Of a stretch of DNA of 18,098 nucleotides, positions 14,530 through 18,098 are shown piece after piece. A program made the position numbers and the translations under genes. The notes below the pieces were generated by a model. That model saw nothing but the letters and a program-made list of their open reading frames with translations, was not told where the DNA came from and searched no databases. Source of the DNA: Gemmatimonadota bacterium (lineage in GTDB: Bacteria; Latescibacterota; UBA2968; UBA8231); the NCBI GenBank assembly GCA_018673255.1, contig JABHDC010000179.1:1-18098 (forward strand), in the 5' to 3' direction. How positions within the stretch are numbered: the first letter of the stretch is position 1; every line of letters begins with the position of its first letter.

Positions 14530-16455
14530 CTACGAAGCCAGCAATTCGGCGTAACCCAGACGATCGACATCCGCGTTGAAGTGCTCGAATACGCTGCCAC
14601 GTATTTCGTCGAACAACTCACGACTCAGGAAGTTCACACCGGGCAGATCACCCTTGCGTTGTCCGGTGAACAACTCACCAGGCATGTCGTAGTCGGCCAG
14701 CGTCGTCCCCTGCTTGCGCTCCAGCGCGTAGCCGAGGATGTGCGAATGGTAGGTCGCCTCCATGAGCCGCTCGGCGCTGAAGGGCACGCCATAGATCGAT
14801 TCGATGCCTTCGGCGACCTGCTCCGGTGGATTCAGGGCGAAGAGGCAGGCGCCGTGCAGATCCTTGCTGATGCACTTCCAGCCTTCCGTCGTGATCTGCT
14901 CAACCCAGTAGTCGGCCGATTCAGGCCGTGCCTTCGGATCCATGACATACAGCAGGAACGTCCGCATCGACATGTGACCACCGGCGGTGGCGAAGGGATA
15001 ACCGGGATTGGTCTGCCCCAGATACGCTGAGTGTTCGACGCCCTTGCAGTGCATGGCAAACTCGGCGCCACCCAATTCCTCCGAGATCGCCTTCACACCC
15101 TTGCCGAAGAGCGCTTCTCGACCGTAGGCGATGTCTTCCTTCACCCGACCGGCACCCTCCGCATCTCCAAAACCCACGCCGCCGGCCAGTTGTTCACCGT
15201 CTCGGCTGTTGAAGTCCATGAGGTAGGAGAGCACGACGTTGATCGAGATCGTATCGAAGCCCAGATCATCATCGAGTCGTGCCAGCGCCAGATTCTTGTG
15301 AGGATCGAGAATGCCCAGATTCGGGCCCGACAACTCCGCCGGCTCATACTCGTAGCGTCCCAGATACGGCCCGGGGTTTCGACGTGCCTTGCGCGGATCC
15401 GGGTCCTTGCCACCCTCCGGGGCAGCATAAAAATCCTGATGGCAGGCGATCTGGCAACCGAAGCAGCCCTTGTCGATGAGCACGAAGTCATCCGATTCCC
15501 GCATCGTCTCCAGATGCACGGGTTCACCAAGATTCTCACCATGAGGCTCGAAGTTGTTGACCGGCAGTACACCAAAACCATCCAGCAGCTTCGCATTTTT
15601 GCCCGTGCCACCGAGTCCATCACGATTCATGGGATGACGGAAACTGGCACTCTGCGGACCGCGACCGATCTGCTTGTTGATCTCCTTGAGACGATCGTCG
15701 GCCTTGGCCGCCGTCTCATCCGGCGCAATCACGACGATGCCATGGATATTCTTGGAACCCAGGACGGACCCCATGCCTAAGCGCCCGGCAAAGCGAAACT
15801 TGTCTTCGCCGGACATCAGACCTTCCTGCGTGCTGCCCACGATGCAGGCGAACCAGACGGTCTTCCAGTTCTCGCCCGCCGGACCGATGACGGCAAAGTG
15901 CGCCGGGTAGGAGCGGGCTTCGTGATCGTTGTAGACCGCGTTCAGGTGGTTGATCCGCTCCGGTGTCCGGGTGCCGATCAACTGATCCGGTGCGGCCTCC
16001 AATCGGATCTGCGGTCCGTCGGCGGTCTGCTCGATCACCAGGACGGAGGGAGTCGCGGCGGCGCCGGTCAGGATCAGATCGCCGATCCCCGTCGACACGA
16101 GCTTGCGGCCGAAGCTGCCACTCATGGCCGACCACGATGGCATCGGCGCGCCCTCAAGGGTCCGCTTGAGAGGTGAATAGCCAGAAAAATAGGTCCGCAG
16201 ACCGGTCATGAACCCGGAGCCAGTGAGGCAACCCGTGTTGATGATCAGAGGCGCCGACGGCGCAAACGGATCCGACGGGACATCGAATTGCCGGGCGATC
16301 TTGAAGCTTCGACCGATGCCACCCAGAAAGTCCATGTCATCTTCGACCTGCAACACCTGGTCGGACAGGACCTGCGCGGTGGACACATCAAAGTGAGTGC
16401 GGCGATAGGTGAAATCAGTGACGGCCGCCGGCTTCTCTACGGATGCTGTGAGCAC
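14530..16455 (-). CDS. aor: Aldehyde:ferredoxin oxidoreductase (tungsten-dependent AOR family)
   Basis: The product is 641 residues, near the usual AOR length. The [4Fe-4S] ligands are C331-x-x-C334-x-x-x-C338 (GCFGCQIAC) and C537 in LHGACLF. The first-to-last distance of 206 residues equals that in the Pyrococcus enzyme (C288 to C494). Pterin-binding regions are recognisable (TGCLTGSGF and SGYSPL near 74-95; GRLGMGSVLGSKNIHGIVV near 224-242; DDLGFDTIS near 396-404). The family oxidises aldehydes to acids with a tungsto-bispterin cofactor and passes electrons to ferredoxin in the cytosol. The GTG at 16455 is chosen because AAGGAGG lies 5 bases upstream; the longer open frame to 16614 encodes a low-complexity Gly/Pro/Ser stretch. 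The tungstate transporter genes immediately upstream support tungsten use. No electron-transfer subunit is adjacent. Which aldehyde it uses is unknown. Confidence 0.92.
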   Translation of the reverse strand: MLTASVEKPAAVTDFTYRRTHFDVSTAQVLSDQVLQVEDDMDFLGGIGRSFKIARQFDVPSDPFAPSAPLIINTGCLTGSGFMTGLRTYFSGYSPLKRTLEGAPMPSWSAMSGSFGRKLVSTGIGDLILTGAAATPSVLVIEQTADGPQIRLEAAPDQLIGTRTPERINHLNAVYNDHEARSYPAHFAVIGPAGENWKTVWFACIVGSTQEGLMSGEDKFRFAGRLGMGSVLGSKNIHGIVVIAPDETAAKADDRLKEINKQIGRGPQSASFRHPMNRDGLGGTGKNAKLLDGFGVLPVNNFEPHGENLGEPVHLETMRESDDFVLIDKGCFGCQIACHQDFYAAPEGGKDPDPRKARRNPGPYLGRYEYEPAELSGPNLGILDPHKNLALARLDDDLGFDTISINVVLSYLMDFNSRDGEQLAGGVGFGDAEGAGRVKEDIAYGREALFGKGVKAISEELGGAEFAMHCKGVEHSAYLGQTNPGYPFATAGGHMSMRTFLLYVMDPKARPESADYWVEQITTEGWKCISKDLHGACLFALNPPEQVAEGIESIYGVPFSAERLMEATYHSHILGYALERKQGTTLADYDMPGELFTGQRKGDLPGVNFLSRELFDEIRGSVFEHFNADVDRLGYAELLAS

Positions 16456-16490
16456 CTGCTCCTCCTTGTTTCTGTGTGGTTCGTTTGAAT

Positions 16491-16529
16491 CAGGGGCCAG
16501 GGATCCGGCACGGGATCCTACCAGCCCTG
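16491..16529 (-). promoter_or_regulatory. Strong stem-loop in the aor leader
   Basis: On the minus strand, CAGGGCTGG (16529-16521) pairs with CTGGCCCCTG (16500-16491) allowing two G-T wobbles and one bulged C. A 2-base bulge then leads to an inner 6-bp stem GGATCC/GGATCC (16518-16513 and 16506-16501) with loop CGTGCC. The helix has about 15 pairs. It ends 35 bases before the GTG start and leaves the AAGGAGG site free. No T tract follows, so it is not a standard terminator. A regulatory or mRNA-stabilising role is inferred. Confidence 0.5.
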
Positions 16530-16573
16530 AGAGGCCGGGTCCAGATGCCGGGCCAGATACCGAGTCCGTTGCA

Positions 16574-16603
16574 AAGCTATCCGAATGCGCCGGTCCGGGG
16601 CAA
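16574..16603 (-). promoter_or_regulatory. Candidate promoter for aor
   Basis: On the minus strand TTGCCC (16603-16598) and TAGCTT (16579-16574) are 18 bases apart. Transcription would start near 16567 and give a leader of about 110 bases containing the stem-loop at 16491-16529. This is a moderate sigma70-like match in the 173-base gap after tupC. Co-transcription from the tup genes is also possible. Confidence 0.3.
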
Positions 16604-16628
16604 CCGGGCGGCACATTGAGGCCATGGG

Positions 16629-17228
16629 TCAGGGTTCACCCAACCGATGAACCTTGCCGGCCTCTCCCAGTGAGATCTCACCCGGCGCGGCCACCACAAC
16701 CGTGATCTGAGGTCGAGCTGCCAGCAACTGCCGCACGGTATCGACGCCACCCTCGTCCAGATCCGCGAAGGGTTCATCCAGCAACAGCAGGTCTGGTGCG
16801 GCGGCCAGGGCACGCACGATGGCGACGCGTCGCTGTTCGCCACCCGAGAGCCGAGTCGCAGAGCTCATCAATCGAGATCCAAGGCCCATCTGGTCGACCA
16901 GTTCACGCGCCTGAGCCGGCTGCTCTCGACGGGGCACCCCATTGCCTCGCAGGCCCATGAGGATGTTATCCAGGACCGTACCGCGCAGCATATAAGGCGA
17001 CTGGTGCACATACACCCGCTTGATCGTAGGCGCCTGGACGTCACAGTGGCCATCAAAGTCCTGTTCGAGGCCGGCCAGGACCCGCAGCAGCGTCGTCTTG
17101 CCGCTGCCATTGGGGCCCTGCAACAGGAGCTGATCGCCCGGTGCAACATCCAGTGAATCGACGACACAGATGGGACGCTCTTCACGCACGACGCGCAGAT
17201 TCCGGACTCGGATGAGCGCCTCACTCAC
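16629..17228 (-). CDS. tupC: Tungstate ABC transporter ATP-binding protein TupC
   Basis: The product is 199 residues, somewhat short for an ABC ATPase. Walker A is GPNGSGKTT (38-46), the Q-loop is Gln76 in VHQSPYM, the signature is LSGGEQ (127-132), and Walker B is LLLLDEP (147-153) followed by the D-loop FADLD. After the strand TVVVAAP (176-182) the usual switch His is missing: Ala or Pro stands where relatives have TH. The C-terminus stops soon afterwards. The GTG start overlaps the TGA of tupB (GTGA), so the two are translationally coupled. It would power tungstate import at the inner face of the membrane. Assignment to tungstate rather than molybdate rests on the permease and binding-protein character and on the adjacent aor gene. 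Confidence 0.82.
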   Translation of the reverse strand: MSEALIRVRNLRVVREERPICVVDSLDVAPGDQLLLQGPNGSGKTTLLRVLAGLEQDFDGHCDVQAPTIKRVYVHQSPYMLRGTVLDNILMGLRGNGVPRREQPAQARELVDQMGLGSRLMSSATRLSGGEQRRVAIVRALAAAPDLLLLDEPFADLDEGGVDTVRQLLAARPQITVVVAAPGEISLGEAGKVHRLGEP

Positions 17229-17920
17229 GTGCGCGTCTCCCGTGACAGGACGCCGATGGCGAAGCTGATGGTCAATGCCGTCAACAGCAGCAGCAACCCC
17301 ATCGCCAGGCCTCGTCCGAACTCTCCCATCCCCGTTTCCATCGCCGTCGCCGTCGCCAGTGTGCGTGTGCGACCCTTGATATTTCCGCCCACGATGATGG
17401 CGATGCCCAGCTCAGTCACGCAGCGAGCGAAGGCACTCAGAATCGCCACCACGATCCCCCTGCGGGCCTCGGAGATGTATGTCCGCCAGCGCTCAAGGGT
17501 GGAGACACCCAGTGTCATGAGCGTCTCGGAGACGCGCACGTCGAGTGCTGCAATCGCCCCGTGCGTCAGCGCAATCAGGATGGGCAGGGCCAGCATGAAT
17601 TCACCCACAACGATCGCCCAGGGTGTATAGAGCACATCGAAGGGGCCCAGGGGGCCACGACGGGAAAACATGCCATAGCAGAGGATGCCGATGAACACCG
17701 TGGGCAGAGCCATCGACGCCCGGATGGCGATGACCATCAACCGGGATCCGGGCGAAGAGGTGCGAGCCAGGGCAATCCCCAGGGGCACACCAATACAGGT
17801 CGCCAGGCTCAGCGCCAGACTCGAGATCCAGAGTGATCGCCAGGCGGCGGCATAGACCTGCGGATCCAGATGCAGCAGTGCCTGTGCCGCCTCACCGAGA
17901 CCTTCGAGGAAGAACCCCAT
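17225..17920 (-). CDS. tupB: Tungstate ABC transporter permease TupB
   Basis: The product is 231 residues with about five or six membrane segments, typical for TupB. The coupling (EAA-like) loop that contacts the ATPase lies around residues 135-170: TLGVSTLERWRTYISEARRG followed by AFARCVTELG. The following IIVGGNIKGRTRTLATA and MGEFGRGLAMG stretches match the tungstate-specific TupB group better than ModB (recall of family pattern). It starts 6 bases after the stop of tupA and overlaps the start of tupC by 4 bases, forming a standard tupABC order. The ribosome binding site before its ATG is weak, so expression may depend on coupling to tupA. Confidence 0.85.
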   Translation of the reverse strand: MGFFLEGLGEAAQALLHLDPQVYAAAWRSLWISSLALSLATCIGVPLGIALARTSSPGSRLMVIAIRASMALPTVFIGILCYGMFSRRGPLGPFDVLYTPWAIVVGEFMLALPILIALTHGAIAALDVRVSETLMTLGVSTLERWRTYISEARRGIVVAILSAFARCVTELGIAIIVGGNIKGRTRTLATATAMETGMGEFGRGLAMGLLLLLTALTISFAIGVLSRETRT

Positions 17921-17926
17921 CCAGAT

Positions 17927-18098
17927 TCAGTCTGCCGCGCCGGGGGCGAGTCGCAGCGGATGGAACAGGACCTCGCCATCGACACGATAGTCGGCGATAC
18001 GCCGTTGCGTCGGCGTCGATATCATGAAATCGACGAATTCGTTGGCACGACCAAGGCGGTCTGGCGCATCAGACGTCACGACCATGATGCCATAGGGA
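17927..18098 (-). CDS. tupA: Tungstate-binding periplasmic protein TupA, C-terminal fragment (N-terminus off the right edge)
   Basis: The last 56 residues of the protein are visible, in frame to a TGA at 17927-17929. PYGIMVVT is followed by NEFVDFMISTPTQRRIADYR and VDGEVLFHPL. This is the closing helix and strand pattern of the TupA/PstS-like substrate-binding family, where the usual form is a run like FVDWLTSPEGQ, then IADF, then dG-LF-P. The full protein would be about 270 residues and exported; its signal peptide lies outside this window. It is the first gene of the tup operon seen here. ModA or WtpA relatives cannot be fully excluded from 56 residues, but the permease next to it favours TupA. 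Confidence 0.75.
   Translation of the reverse strand, partial: PYGIMVVTSDAPDRLGRANEFVDFMISTPTQRRIADYRVDGEVLFHPLRLAPGAAD

Noticed and set aside
15031..15780. 249-codon plus-strand open frame opposite aor
   Set aside because: It is fully inside aor, whose cluster cysteines and pterin motifs are certain. No family is recognisable in the antisense translation.
16501..16518. GGATCC-containing palindrome as a regulator-binding operator
   Set aside because: It is better explained as the inner part of a longer RNA stem-loop. No regulator gene is in the window, and there is no second copy of the site.
16456..16567. Definite molybdenum- or tungsten-cofactor riboswitch
   Set aside because: The position fits, but I could not match the conserved multi-stem layout of the known motif by eye. 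It is kept only as a finding to test.
16456..16614. N-terminal extension of aor by 53 residues to an upstream ATG
   Set aside because: The extra residues are low-complexity Gly/Pro/Ser. An excellent AAGGAGG site precedes the GTG at 16455, and the extension would cover the leader hairpin.

Overview
The window is 18.1 kb of GC-rich DNA (by eye a little above 60% G+C) from a bacterial chromosome. It is densely coded, and no intergenic stretch is longer than about 175 bases. Gene content suggests an uncultivated bacterium of the FCB/Planctomycetes-like type (Latescibacterota, Gemmatimonadota and Planctomycetota are all possible). Pointers are an exported heme c/PD40 lipoprotein, many sugar phosphate isomerase/epimerase, Gfo/Idh/MocA and UroD-like enzymes, and a secreted beta protein with a motif seen in FCB secreted proteins. 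There is no rRNA or other marker, so this placement is inference. I saw no tRNA, rRNA, CRISPR array, insertion sequence, phage gene or transcription factor.

Region A (1-2157, minus strand) holds two exported heme proteins. One is a small CxxCH protein with a calcium-loop-like motif. The other is a lipoprotein that combines an Fn3/Ig-like region, one CxxCH motif and TolB/PD40 propeller repeats, and it runs off the left edge. A 10-bp hairpin terminator lies between them.

Region B (2308-13512) looks like an accessory catabolic island built from cytosolic enzymes in several transcription units. Rightward are a UroD-like protein, an FAD-dependent oxidoreductase and a YdjM-like membrane protein. 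Leftward is a translationally coupled pair: a TIM-barrel isomerase/epimerase and a phosphotriesterase/lactonase-like hydrolase. Rightward again come a secreted protein, a second isomerase/epimerase (coupled), an SGNH esterase, a Gfo/Idh/MocA dehydrogenase, a CaMKII-association-domain protein and a nitrilase-superfamily amidase with an extra N-terminal domain. A reasonable inference is breakdown of an esterified or amidated sugar-like compound through oxidation, lactone opening and isomerisation. The substrate cannot be read from the sequence, and no transporter or glycosidase is present.

Region C (13576-18098, minus strand) is a tungsten module. It contains the end of a tungstate-binding protein (tupA), the tungstate permease (tupB), its ATPase (tupC), an aldehyde:ferredoxin oxidoreductase (aor) and an exported protein with two DUF302-like units. 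The transporter presumably supplies tungstate for the cofactor of the oxidoreductase. A strong hairpin sits in the aor leader and another lies between aor and the DUF302 gene.
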